Shown here: positions 36,827-45,488 of the stretch, in pieces
Layout: each line of letters begins with the position of its first letter
Position numbering within the stretch: the first letter of the stretch is position 1
From: Noviherbaspirillum autotrophicum
Lineage (GTDB): Bacteria; Pseudomonadota; Gammaproteobacteria; Burkholderiales; Burkholderiaceae_D
Assembly (NCBI RefSeq): GCF_000818395.1
Contig: NZ_JWJG01000028.1
Location: forward strand, 2,463,195 to 2,527,194
Direction of reading: 5' to 3'
Length of the DNA: 64,000 nucleotides
Translations under genes and position numbers: made by a program
Notes under the pieces: model-generated
Databases searched by the model: none
What the model saw: only the letters and a program-made list of their open reading frames with translations
What the model was told of the DNA's origin: nothing

Positions 36827-37675
36827 ATGACAACGCTGTCCGCCCTCGCTTCCTTGCCACAGGAATGGCAACTCTGGATCAACCAGAACCTCGCACGCGC
36901 CTGCACGCCGGGCAGTATGGCCGAAGTCATGACGCGCGACGGCAGGTTCGACCAGCATCTGGCGCGCGCAGCCATCGAGGAGGCGAGACGTGCCCGCTTC
37001 CCTAACTTGCCTAGATTGCAATCCTTGCCGGAAGTGGACACTTCCGCCAACACCATCGTGACGCCGGACCGGACGGTGCAGGTCCTGCTCACGCTGAAGT
37101 CGCCGCGCATCGTCTTGCTTGGCAATGTGCTGAGCGACGAGGAATGCGATGCGCTCGTTGCCTACAGCGAGCAGCGCATGCTGCGCTCGCCAGTCGTCAG
37201 CGATGCAGAAGGAAAAAACGAAATCAATGCCTACCGGACCAGCCGCGGCGCCATGCTGCAGCGGGGCGAGAGCGAACTGGTCGAACGCATTGAGGCGCGG
37301 CTGGCAGCACTGACGCGCTGGCCGGCCGAGCGCGGCGAAGGATTGCAGGTGCTGCGTTATGAATCGGGCAACGAATACCGGCCGCACTTCGACTGGTTCA
37401 ATCCCGACCTGCCGGGGCCGCGCAAGCACATGGAACGTGGCGGCCAGCGGGTGGCGACCATCGTCATGTACCTGAGCGAGGTGGAGCAAGGCGGCGCCAC
37501 GTCGTTTCCAAACATCGGGCTGCAGGTGCAGCCGAAAAAGGGCAGTGCCGTGTTCTTCGCCAATACCGACGTGTACGGCAATCCCGACCAGCAAACGCTC
37601 CATGCCGGCGAACCGGTCGTCGCCGGACGCAAGATGATCGCCACCAAGTGGTTGCGCGCGCAGACCTACATATAA
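36827..37675 (+). CDS. 2OG-Fe(II) oxygenase, prolyl-4-hydroxylase-like
   Basis: 282 residues. The C-terminal catalytic domain (about 95-282) has the HxD iron motif in RPHFDWF, a second histidine in LHAGEPV and a basic residue for 2-oxoglutarate in AGRKMIATKW. The sequence resembles bacterial prolyl-4-hydroxylases (P4Hc). The N-terminal 90 residues are helical and unique. The ATG at 36827 follows GAAAGG. The protein target is unknown. Confidence 0.88.
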   Translation: MTTLSALASLPQEWQLWINQNLARACTPGSMAEVMTRDGRFDQHLARAAIEEARRARFPNLPRLQSLPEVDTSANTIVTPDRTVQVLLTLKSPRIVLLGNVLSDEECDALVAYSEQRMLRSPVVSDAEGKNEINAYRTSRGAMLQRGESELVERIEARLAALTRWPAERGEGLQVLRYESGNEYRPHFDWFNPDLPGPRKHMERGGQRVATIVMYLSEVEQGGATSFPNIGLQVQPKKGSAVFFANTDVYGNPDQQTLHAGEPVVAGRKMIATKWLRAQTYI

Positions 37676-37713
37676 GCGCAGCGCCGTATTGCGGCGGTAT
37701 GTGACTTGCCGCT

Positions 37714-37735
37714 AATATTGACGTTGGTCAATATT
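37714..37735. promoter_or_regulatory. FNR-type palindrome overlapping the CHASE2 cyclase promoter
   Basis: A 22-bp inverted repeat, AATATTGAC-GTTG-GTCAATATT, contains the FNR-type core TTGACGTTGGTCAA (37718-37731). Its centre is only about 38 bp from the ATG at 37763, too close for class II activation with a leader, and no -10 fits downstream. Repression, or binding of another Crp/Fnr-family protein, is more likely. Confidence 0.65.
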
Positions 37736-37762
37736 TAACAGCGGCGCGGGAGGTGCCGCCAG

Positions 37763-39640
37763 ATGCGGCAATTCCTGTTGCGTTCGCTGCCCGGTCCGAC
37801 AGCGCGGTGGCACGCCGCCGTCGCACTGGCCTTCATCGCCGCGCTGGCCGCAGAACTATTCCTCCTGCAGACCTTCGCCACCACCGAAGCTCGCCTGGGC
37901 GACCGTTACCTGCAGCGCCACGCGGCGCAGTACCGCGCCGACCCCGACATCGTGATCGTCGACATCGATGACGCCAGCATCGGCGCAATGCTGGCGACCG
38001 CCGGCCTGTGGTCGTGGCCGCGCGAAATCCACGCCGACCTGCTGGAAGGCCTGGCGAGCTTTCATCCGCGCGCCGTGGTATTCGATATTGCGTTTTCCGA
38101 ACGGGACGTGAAGCGCCCGCGCAGCGACGCGCGCCTGTCGCAGGCCGTCGCCGCCATGCCGCAGGTGTATCTGGCGGCGGCACGCCTGTCGCCCGCGCTC
38201 GATGCCAATGGCGCCGTACTCGGCGACTTGGCCGGGCCCTTCGGCGTGGCGCGGCACGGCGCCGCCGGCGCGCGCGCGGCGCTGCTGTTGCCGCATGCGC
38301 TCGATGCGGGCGGCTGGCGGCTTGGACTGACCAACAGCATCGAGGATGGCGACGGCGTACTGCGCCGCTACCGCCTTTACATGGATATTGGCGGCTGGCA
38401 TCTGCCATCCTTGCCGGCGCGCGTGGCGGCGGCGCTCGGCACGCCGCTGCCGGATTCGGCTGAATTCCTGCTGCACTGGCCGCACGCCGGCCACAAGCGC
38501 TTCGCCTACGGCGAGCTGTATCGCGTGCTGACCGAGCAGCGGGCCGCGCTTTCGCCGCAAGAGGTGCGAACGCTTGACGCCCTGTTTCGCGACAAGATTG
38601 TCGTGATTGGCGCTTCCGCGACCAGCCTGTTCGACCATCATGTGACCCCGCTCGATGCCGGCTATCCGGGCGTCGACGTGCTGGCGGTTGCAATCGACAA
38701 TCTTAAGAACGGCGGCCACATCCGTATCGTGTCGCCACTGTGGCCGCTGGCGCTGGGGGCCGTGCTGATCGCCGCCCTCGGCGTGGCGTTTGCGCGCCGC
38801 ATCAATCCGTTGCTGGTCAGCGTCGCGCTGGCGCTGCTGTCCGGCGCCGCATTGGCAGCTGCCGACGCAGCCATCGGGCGCAACCTGTGGCTGCCGGTCG
38901 CCACGCCGCTGCTCTTTGCCTGGGCATGGTTCCTGTGCGCGGCAATTGCCGGCTACCTGCGCGAGCGGCGCACGCGTGACCAGGCGGTGTCGCTGTTCCG
39001 GCGCTTCCTCAATCCGAACGTGGTGCGCCAGATCGTGGAGCAGGGGGAAACGGTCGAGAGCCTGTCGGGCCGCACGCGCGAAATCACGGTGCTGTTTTCG
39101 GATATCCGCGGATTCACCACCTTGTCGGAAAGCCGGCCACCGCACGAAGTGGTGGCGCTGCTCAATCGCTACTTCGAAAAACAGGTGGAAGTGGTGTTTC
39201 GCCACGGCGGCACGCTCGACAAGTTCATCGGCGACTGCATCATGGCGATCTGGGGCGCGCCGCTGGAAGATGCTTCGCATGCGCGGCACGCGGTCGATGC
39301 AGCGCTGGAAATGCAGGAGAACCTGCTCGCATTCCGCCGCGAGCTCGAGGACGAAGGTTCCGACGTGGGGGATTTCGATGTCGGTATCGGCGTGCATACC
39401 GGGCCGGCGGTGGTCGGCTTCATCGGCGCGCAGCGCAAGCTCGACTACACCGCTATCGGCGACACCGTCAATCTTGCAAGCCGTGTCGAGGGATTGACCA
39501 AGGGCGTGGCGCGCGTGCTGGTCACGCGGGAAACCATGCAGGCATGCGGCAGCGCGTTCGAGTTCATTCATCACGGCGCGTTCGCCGTCAAGGGACGCAG
39601 CGCGCAGGTCGACTTATACGAACCAAGGAGAACAACATGA
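37763..39640 (+). CDS. CHASE2-domain class III adenylate cyclase
   Basis: 625 residues. An N-terminal helix, an extracytoplasmic CHASE2 domain (about 40-320), three membrane helices (about 325-395) and a class III cyclase domain (about 435-615) are visible. Metal aspartates lie in FSDIRGF and FIGDCIM. The purine-specifying Lys in LDKFIGD and Asp in LDYTAIGD are those of adenylate cyclases, and NLASRVE carries the transition-state Asn/Arg. It should make cAMP in response to an envelope signal. The next gene, an SH3 protein, overlaps its stop (ATGA). Confidence 0.9.
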   Translation: MRQFLLRSLPGPTARWHAAVALAFIAALAAELFLLQTFATTEARLGDRYLQRHAAQYRADPDIVIVDIDDASIGAMLATAGLWSWPREIHADLLEGLASFHPRAVVFDIAFSERDVKRPRSDARLSQAVAAMPQVYLAAARLSPALDANGAVLGDLAGPFGVARHGAAGARAALLLPHALDAGGWRLGLTNSIEDGDGVLRRYRLYMDIGGWHLPSLPARVAAALGTPLPDSAEFLLHWPHAGHKRFAYGELYRVLTEQRAALSPQEVRTLDALFRDKIVVIGASATSLFDHHVTPLDAGYPGVDVLAVAIDNLKNGGHIRIVSPLWPLALGAVLIAALGVAFARRINPLLVSVALALLSGAALAAADAAIGRNLWLPVATPLLFAWAWFLCAAIAGYLRERRTRDQAVSLFRRFLNPNVVRQIVEQGETVESLSGRTREITVLFSDIRGFTTLSESRPPHEVVALLNRYFEKQVEVVFRHGGTLDKFIGDCIMAIWGAPLEDASHARHAVDAALEMQENLLAFRRELEDEGSDVGDFDVGIGVHTGPAVVGFIGAQRKLDYTAIGDTVNLASRVEGLTKGVARVLVTRETMQACGSAFEFIHHGAFAVKGRSAQVDLYEPRRTT

Positions 39641-40083
39641 AAACACGATTGCTGGCGCTTGCCTTCCTGCTGACGGCGGGCGCGGCGCACGCGGAATCCG
39701 CCATCACCTTGCGATCCACCGAACTGCAGGCGGATGCCCAGTCGGACGCCGCTACGCTCGCCACCGTGCCGCAAGGCACCCGGCTCGACGTTCTGTCGCA
39801 CAAGGGGGCTTGGGGCGAGGTCAAGACAGCAGGCGGGCAACGCGGCTGGGTGCGCATGTCCAGCCTGAAATCCGAAGCAGGCACGGCCGTGCCAGAAGCC
39901 CCTGCAGGCGCATTGAATAGACTGTTGTCGTCCGGCCGTACGTCCAATACGGCGACGGTCACGACCGGCGTGCGCGGCCTGCCGCGGGAGACGCACAACG
40001 ACATGCTAGACGATGCCGGAAGCGAATCGGACAACCTGAAAGCGGCACGGGAGTTCGAGCGCGACAAGGCAGCTACGCAATAG
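39637..40083 (+). CDS. Exported SH3-domain protein coupled to the CHASE2 cyclase
   Basis: 148 residues. A clear signal peptide (MKTRLLALAFLLTAGAAHA) is followed by a bacterial SH3 domain (about 22-78, TLRSTELQADAQSDAATLATV ... RLDVLSHKGAWGEVK ... RGWVRMSSL). The C-terminal tail is polar. The start overlaps the cyclase stop, and AAGGAG precedes it. As a periplasmic SH3 protein it may bind cell-wall peptides and feed the CHASE2 sensor; that is inference from coupling. Confidence 0.82.
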   Translation: MKTRLLALAFLLTAGAAHAESAITLRSTELQADAQSDAATLATVPQGTRLDVLSHKGAWGEVKTAGGQRGWVRMSSLKSEAGTAVPEAPAGALNRLLSSGRTSNTATVTTGVRGLPRETHNDMLDDAGSESDNLKAAREFERDKAATQ

Positions 40084-40171
40084 CTTGTCGCGAGGCGTTT
40101 TTTCACCCGCGAAACAGCCGTGACGGCAGCATTTTTCGCTGCCCCGCGCACGGCTTCGTACCCGGGCATTC

Positions 40172-40185
40172 TTGATGTGAGTCAA
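40172..40185 (+). promoter_or_regulatory. FNR box and promoter of the cation P-type ATPase
   Basis: TTGATGTGAGTCAA matches the FNR consensus. A -10 TATGAT (five of six to TATAAT) is at 40209-40214, centred 33 bp from the box centre. The predicted start is at about 40220-40221, at or next to the ATG (40221), so the message would be leaderless. Confidence 0.8.
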
Positions 40186-40220
40186 ACAAGCGCGCCGCGC
40201 CGCCGCCGTATGATGGCGAC

Positions 40221-42740
40221 ATGAATACGGACACTGCAGATGTACGGGGCTTGTCGGGTTCGGAGGCGGCAAGCCGTCTGCGCCAATCCGGTTATAACGA
40301 ACTGCCCTCGAAGGATCGGCGCACGGTGCTGCGCATCATGCTGGAAGTGGTGCGCGAGCCGATGTTCCTGCTCCTGCTGGCCGCCGGCTCGGTTTACCTG
40401 CTGCTTGGCGATCCCGACGATGCCTTGATGCTGCTCGGCTTCGTGTTCGTGTCGATGGCGATCACCATCTTCCAGGAACGCAAGACCGAACGCGTGCTCG
40501 AAGCATTGCGCGACCTGTCGAGCCCGCGTGCACTGGTGATCCGCGACGGCGATCAAATCCGCATCCCGGGCCGCGAAGTGGTCGTGGGCGACTTGCTCGT
40601 GCTGGAGGAGGGCGACCGCATCGCCGCCGACGGCGTGCTGCGCGAATCGCACGACCTGCTGGTGGACGAATCCCTGCTCACCGGCGAGTCGTTCGCAGTG
40701 TCGAAGAAAACTGGCGAAGATGAGGCGGGCCGGGTTTTCTCCGGCTCGGTGGTGGTGCAGGGCGGCGGCCTGGCATGGGTAACCGCCATCGGCGCGGCGA
40801 CGGAGATCGGCAAGATAGGCCGTGCGCTGCAGGAACTGGAAACGGCGAAAAGCCCGCTGCAATCCGAAATCGGCACCCTGGTAAAACGCTTCGCATGGAT
40901 CGGCGTGGTGGTATCCGCGTTGGTGTTCGTCCTGTTCGGTGCCATCCGTCAGGACTGGTTCGGTGGCCTGCTGGCCGGGATTACGCTGGCGATGTCGATG
41001 CTGCCGGAGGAATTCACGGTCGTGCTGACGGTCTTCATGGCGCTTGGCGCATGGCGGCTCTCGCGCAGCCAGGTGCTCGCGCGCCGCACGCCAGTGATCG
41101 AAACGCTGGGGGCCGCTACCGTGCTGTGCGTGGACAAGACCGGCACGCTGACGCAAAACCGCATGTCGGTGCAGGAAGTCGTCGCTCCGGGGCAGAAATG
41201 GGAAATCGCTGCCCAGTCCTCCGCCACGCCCGAACCCGCGCTTCAGGACGTGCTGGAGTATGCCGTGCTGGCGAGCGAAAGCTTGCCGTTCGATCCGATG
41301 GAAAAGGCGTTTCACCGATGCGCGGCCGAGTTGCTGCCGCCGGAGCGTTTGAGCCACGACGGCTGGGAGTTTGTTCACGAGTATCCCCTCACCGCCGAAT
41401 GCATGGCGATGACCCACGTCTGGCGCACGCCGGATGGCAGGCACGTTGTCGCCACCAAGGGGGCGCCGGAGGCGGTCGCTCGCCTGTGCCGCCTGGGCCG
41501 CGCCGAAAGCGCGCAGATGCTGCAGCAGGTGCAGGGCCTGGCCTCGCATGGCATGCGCGTGCTGGCGGTGGCACGCGCCGCGCACGATGGAGAGCCCTGG
41601 CCGGAGCAGCCGGGTGGATTCGGTTTTGAATGGCTTGGGCTGGTCGGGCTGGCCGATCCCTTGCGGGCTTCCGTGTCCGGGGCCGTGCGGGCATGTCATC
41701 AGGCCGGCGTACAAGTCGTCATGATTACCGGCGACTACCCCGCCACAGCGCAGGCGATCGCCAGGCAAGCAGGTCTGCCGCATGAGCGCATCATGACCGG
41801 CAACCAGCTCGATGCGTTGAGCGACGCGCAGCTGCAGCAGTCGGTGCGCGAGCATCACGTGTATGCCCGCATCCTGCCGCAGCAGAAGCTGCGGCTGGTG
41901 AATGCGTTCCGCGGCAACGGGCAGGTGGTTGCCATGACCGGCGACGGCGTCAACGATGCGCCGGCGCTCAAGGCGGCGCACATCGGTATCAGCATGGGGC
42001 AGCGCGGCACCGATGTCGCGCGCGAGGCGTCGTCGCTGGTGCTGCTCAATGACGATTTCGGTTCAATCGTGGAAGCGATCCGCGTCGGGCGGCGCATCTA
42101 CGACAACCTGCGCAAGGCGATGATCTATATCGTTGCAGTGCACCTGCCGATCGCCGGGATGAGCCTGCTGCCGCTGTTGTTCGGCGCGCCGCTGGTGCTT
42201 GCGCCGGTGCATATCGTCTTCCTCGAAATGGTCATCAATCCCGCTTGTTCGATCGTGTTCGAAGCCGAACATGCCGAACGCGACATCATGCGCCGGCCGC
42301 CGAGGCGGCCGCACGAGCGGCTGCTGGACCGGCGCACCATGGGCCTAGCGCTTCTGTACGGCGCCGGCTTGCTGGCGGCGGCCGCGGCGGTGTACTTTGG
42401 CGCGCTCGCGCGTGGTTCCGACGCGGCACAGGTTCGCGCGGCGACCTTCGCCTGCCTGGTGCTCGGCAATCTCAGCCTGATCGTCGCCAGCCGTTCTGTC
42501 GGAAGCAGCATCATCGAACTGATCCGCATCCCCAACGCGGCGCAGTGGAGCGTGCTGGCGGGAGCGGCGCTTGCACTGGCCGCCGCCGTCTATGCTCCGG
42601 CCTTGCGTGGCGTGTTCCATTTTGCGGTGCCGGGCGCGGAGACGATGGCAAGCACGGTGTTTGCAGCTGTCGCGGCGGTAGCATGGTTCGAAGCCATCAA
42701 GCGGGCGTACCGGAAATCCGCTGCGCGGGTGAAGCGGTGA
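40221..42740 (+). CDS. FNR-linked cation-translocating P-type ATPase (P2-like)
   Basis: 839 residues with a cation-ATPase N-terminal domain, TGES, phosphorylated D305 in DKTGTLTQNR, GDGVNDAPALK and about ten helices. The M4 site reads MLPEEFTVVLTVF instead of PEGLP, and M6 reads VINPACSIVFEAE, so the usual Ca2+ ligand pattern is altered and the ion is uncertain. No HMA domain or CPC motif is present, so it is not a copper pump. No Shine-Dalgarno precedes the ATG, consistent with leaderless translation. It overlaps the next gene (GTGA). Confidence 0.9.
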   Translation: MNTDTADVRGLSGSEAASRLRQSGYNELPSKDRRTVLRIMLEVVREPMFLLLLAAGSVYLLLGDPDDALMLLGFVFVSMAITIFQERKTERVLEALRDLSSPRALVIRDGDQIRIPGREVVVGDLLVLEEGDRIAADGVLRESHDLLVDESLLTGESFAVSKKTGEDEAGRVFSGSVVVQGGGLAWVTAIGAATEIGKIGRALQELETAKSPLQSEIGTLVKRFAWIGVVVSALVFVLFGAIRQDWFGGLLAGITLAMSMLPEEFTVVLTVFMALGAWRLSRSQVLARRTPVIETLGAATVLCVDKTGTLTQNRMSVQEVVAPGQKWEIAAQSSATPEPALQDVLEYAVLASESLPFDPMEKAFHRCAAELLPPERLSHDGWEFVHEYPLTAECMAMTHVWRTPDGRHVVATKGAPEAVARLCRLGRAESAQMLQQVQGLASHGMRVLAVARAAHDGEPWPEQPGGFGFEWLGLVGLADPLRASVSGAVRACHQAGVQVVMITGDYPATAQAIARQAGLPHERIMTGNQLDALSDAQLQQSVREHHVYARILPQQKLRLVNAFRGNGQVVAMTGDGVNDAPALKAAHIGISMGQRGTDVAREASSLVLLNDDFGSIVEAIRVGRRIYDNLRKAMIYIVAVHLPIAGMSLLPLLFGAPLVLAPVHIVFLEMVINPACSIVFEAEHAERDIMRRPPRRPHERLLDRRTMGLALLYGAGLLAAAAAVYFGALARGSDAAQVRAATFACLVLGNLSLIVASRSVGSSIIELIRIPNAAQWSVLAGAALALAAAVYAPALRGVFHFAVPGAETMASTVFAAVAAVAWFEAIKRAYRKSAARVKR

Positions 42741-44305
42741 ACGAAGATATCGACCTGCAGCGGCAGCGTACCCTCGTAAAGGCGTTTGGCGCAGCGCTGG
42801 AACGCGAACATGGCCGTGTCGAGTGCTTCGAGACGCATATCTCCTGGGTGCTCGTGGCCGAGGAGTTCGCATACAAGTTCAAGAAGGCGCTGCGCTTTGA
42901 CTTCCTCGACTTCTCGACGCTGGAGGCGCGCCAGTTCTACTGCCGGGAAGAAGTCCGCCTCAACCGGCGTCTGGCTCCCGCGCTCTACCTCGGCGTGCTT
43001 GATATCGGCGGCACGGCGGAGCACCCGCTGCCCGGCCAGGGAGAGGCGATCGACTACTGCGTGCAGATGCGTGCCTTCCCTCAGGATGCGTTATGGACGT
43101 CGCGGCTCAGGGAAAATCTTTTGACCGGCGAAGAAATCGATGACCTGGCGTGCCGGGTCGGACAATTTCATCTCGCCGCTCCGTCCGCGTCGGCCGATAG
43201 CTGCTGGGGCGATGCCGCGCAGCTGAGGCAAGTCGCGAACGACAATTTCGTGCAGATCGCGGCGTCGACACACGGTGCCGCAGATGACGTCCAGGAACGA
43301 GTGATGCAGCTGTTGCTGCGGCTGGAGGCGCTGTTTGCGATGCGCAAGCGCGGCGGCTTCGTCAGGGAAGGCCACGGCGATCTGCATGGCGGGAACATCG
43401 TCACGCTCGACGGCAAGGCACAGGCATTCGACTGCATTGAATTTAACGAGGGCCTGCGCTGGATCGACGTGATCAACGACATCGCCTTTATTTACATGGA
43501 CCTGCGGTTCCGGGGGCGCGGCGATCTGGCGGCGCGCTGCCTGAACCGCTACCTTGAAACCACTGGCGATTACGAAGGCGTGCGCCTGCTGCGCTACTAC
43601 CAGGTGCAGCGCGCACTGGTGCGCAGCAAGATCGCGTTGCTGCATGCGGCGCAAGCCGGTATCTCACGCCAGGAGGCAGTCGTGCACGAGGACGAAGGCA
43701 TGCGCTACCTGGATTATGCCGCGCGCGAGCTTGCCGCTGCTCCGGCAGCCATCATGATTACGCACGGATTTTCCGGCAGCGGCAAATCGGTGTTCGCGCG
43801 CCATGTCGTCGAATGTGTCGGCGCGGTGCAGTTGCGCTCGGACGTGGAGCGCAAGCGCTTGCATCGCGCGCTGCCGTCTTCAGCTCCGGATCATCCGACG
43901 GCGGACGGTCTGTACAGCGAGGAAGCGACGAGGAGTACCTATGGGCGCCTGTTGGAGCTTGCACACACGCTGGCGCTGGAGGGCGTGCCGGTGGTGGTCG
44001 ATGCGGCCTTCCTGAAGCAGCCCCAGCGCCGCCAATTCATGGCGCTGGCCGATGAGCTGAACGTACCGTTCGCCATTTTCGACCTGCGCGCGAGCGAGGC
44101 GACGATGCGTTCGCGAGTTGCGAAGCGCAAGGCGCAGGCCATGGATGCGTCGGATGCAGGAGTCGAGGTCCTGCTGCATCAACTGCACCACCACGATCCC
44201 CTGTCGGACGACGAATTGCGGTTCACCGTTCCGGTCGATGCCGAATCCGGCATCGGTTTGGCGGATGTGCGTTCGCTTTGTGCGCGCATCGGGGTGGGAC
44301 GCTGA
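42737..44305 (+). CDS. APH-like domain fused to P-loop kinase
   Basis: 522 residues with a GTG start overlapping the ATPase stop. The N-terminal half (about 1-330) is aminoglycoside-phosphotransferase/kinase-like, with the catalytic HGDLHGGNI and the DxD-type AFDCIEFNEGLRWIDVINDIAF. The C-terminal half has a Walker A (GFSGSGKS) and resembles small AAA or gluconate-type kinases. This two-domain architecture (COG2187 plus COG0645) is widespread, but its substrate is unknown. Co-translation with the FNR-linked pump suggests anaerobic expression. Confidence 0.85.
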   Translation: MNEDIDLQRQRTLVKAFGAALEREHGRVECFETHISWVLVAEEFAYKFKKALRFDFLDFSTLEARQFYCREEVRLNRRLAPALYLGVLDIGGTAEHPLPGQGEAIDYCVQMRAFPQDALWTSRLRENLLTGEEIDDLACRVGQFHLAAPSASADSCWGDAAQLRQVANDNFVQIAASTHGAADDVQERVMQLLLRLEALFAMRKRGGFVREGHGDLHGGNIVTLDGKAQAFDCIEFNEGLRWIDVINDIAFIYMDLRFRGRGDLAARCLNRYLETTGDYEGVRLLRYYQVQRALVRSKIALLHAAQAGISRQEAVVHEDEGMRYLDYAARELAAAPAAIMITHGFSGSGKSVFARHVVECVGAVQLRSDVERKRLHRALPSSAPDHPTADGLYSEEATRSTYGRLLELAHTLALEGVPVVVDAAFLKQPQRRQFMALADELNVPFAIFDLRASEATMRSRVAKRKAQAMDASDAGVEVLLHQLHHHDPLSDDELRFTVPVDAESGIGLADVRSLCARIGVGR

Positions 44306-44312
44306 TCTGCGT

Positions 44313-45437
44313 TCAGATCGGCTTGCGGAATTTGCCTCCCGCCACCGGCAACAGCGCCTTGCGGCAGGCTTCGAGTATGCCGTTGGCGGCATTGTCGTAG
44401 CTGTATTCCCTGACCAGCCACAGGCTGCGCGCCGAAAAATTGTCCCAGACGTTTTGATTGCTGAGCAACAGGGTTGCGCGCTTGGCCCACTGGTTGACGT
44501 TCAGGTCGCAGATGAAGCCGTTCTCGCCGTCCCGCACCAGCTCGCCGGCCACTCCGGCATCGGGAGTGACCAGCACCGGCAGGCCGGACGCACATGCCTC
44601 GTTGGCCACGACGCCCCACGGGTCCCACAAGGTCGGGAACAGGAAGATGCGCGCCGAGCGGTACAGCGACGGCAGGCTGTCGTGCGAGGCAAAGCCGTTG
44701 AATTCGGCTTCGATGAACTCGGATCGGCGCTGCGCGGCGCTACGCAGCCTTTCTTCCTCGCTACCGGCGCCGACGAACAGGATGCGCACCTTGCGCTGTA
44801 GTCGGCGCGCGGTTTCCTGCGCCACATTCAAAGCGAAGAAAGGATTTTTCACCGCCTCCATGCGCCCGCAGAACAGGAAATCGAACCGCTTTTCATCCTG
44901 TTTCCCGCGCGGCGAGAACGCGTCGTTATCCACGCACAGGCAGGCACGATAGCACCGTTCTGCCGGGATGCCATAGCTCTCGTACAGGCGCTGGCCGCCC
45001 ATGCTGGCGGAAACGAAGACATTGGTGCGCCCATACACGAAGCGGCGCACGGCCTTGTGCACCCGGCCGAGCGACTGTTCGGAGGCATAGGTGCCGTCGG
45101 TCATCGCCACGTGCGGGATACCTTTCATCATCGCGTAGGCGAATGCGTACAGGTGGGTCGGATTGAATCCTCCGGTGACGAGGACATCCGGAGAAAAGGT
45201 CTTCAGGCTCCGAATGACGCCCGGCGTGTAGTGGATATAGCGTCCGCGCACCGTGAGGTACTGCTCGCTGAGAAAGGTATGTGCGAAGTTCAGCTGCGGC
45301 AGTTCCCAGTGGCGATTCGGTTCGCGTCGGGTACAGAAGATGGCATGCAGCGCGACGTCCGGCATTTGGGCAAGGCGCTGGAAGAATGGAACGCGGTAAG
45401 GGGGCAGTTCATTGGATACGATGGCAAGTCTGAGCAT
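44313..45437 (-). CDS. GT4-type glycosyltransferase
   Basis: 374 residues, GT-B fold. The N-terminus is LAIVSNELPPYRVPFF, and the C-terminal nucleotide-sugar domain has LFCGRMEAVKNPFFAL, LFVGAGSEEERLR and the EX7E-type region LFPTLWDPWGVVANEACASGLPVL. It probably adds a sugar to an exopolysaccharide or lipopolysaccharide. GGGAG precedes the ATG. It follows the acetyltransferase-like gene 51 bp upstream on the same strand. Confidence 0.88.
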   Translation of the reverse strand: MLRLAIVSNELPPYRVPFFQRLAQMPDVALHAIFCTRREPNRHWELPQLNFAHTFLSEQYLTVRGRYIHYTPGVIRSLKTFSPDVLVTGGFNPTHLYAFAYAMMKGIPHVAMTDGTYASEQSLGRVHKAVRRFVYGRTNVFVSASMGGQRLYESYGIPAERCYRACLCVDNDAFSPRGKQDEKRFDFLFCGRMEAVKNPFFALNVAQETARRLQRKVRILFVGAGSEEERLRSAAQRRSEFIEAEFNGFASHDSLPSLYRSARIFLFPTLWDPWGVVANEACASGLPVLVTPDAGVAGELVRDGENGFICDLNVNQWAKRATLLLSNQNVWDNFSARSLWLVREYSYDNAANGILEACRKALLPVAGGKFRKPI

Positions 45438-45488
45438 GGAGCGGCTCCCGTGTCGGCATGGAACGTATCGTCGGAAAGGCGGGTCTTG

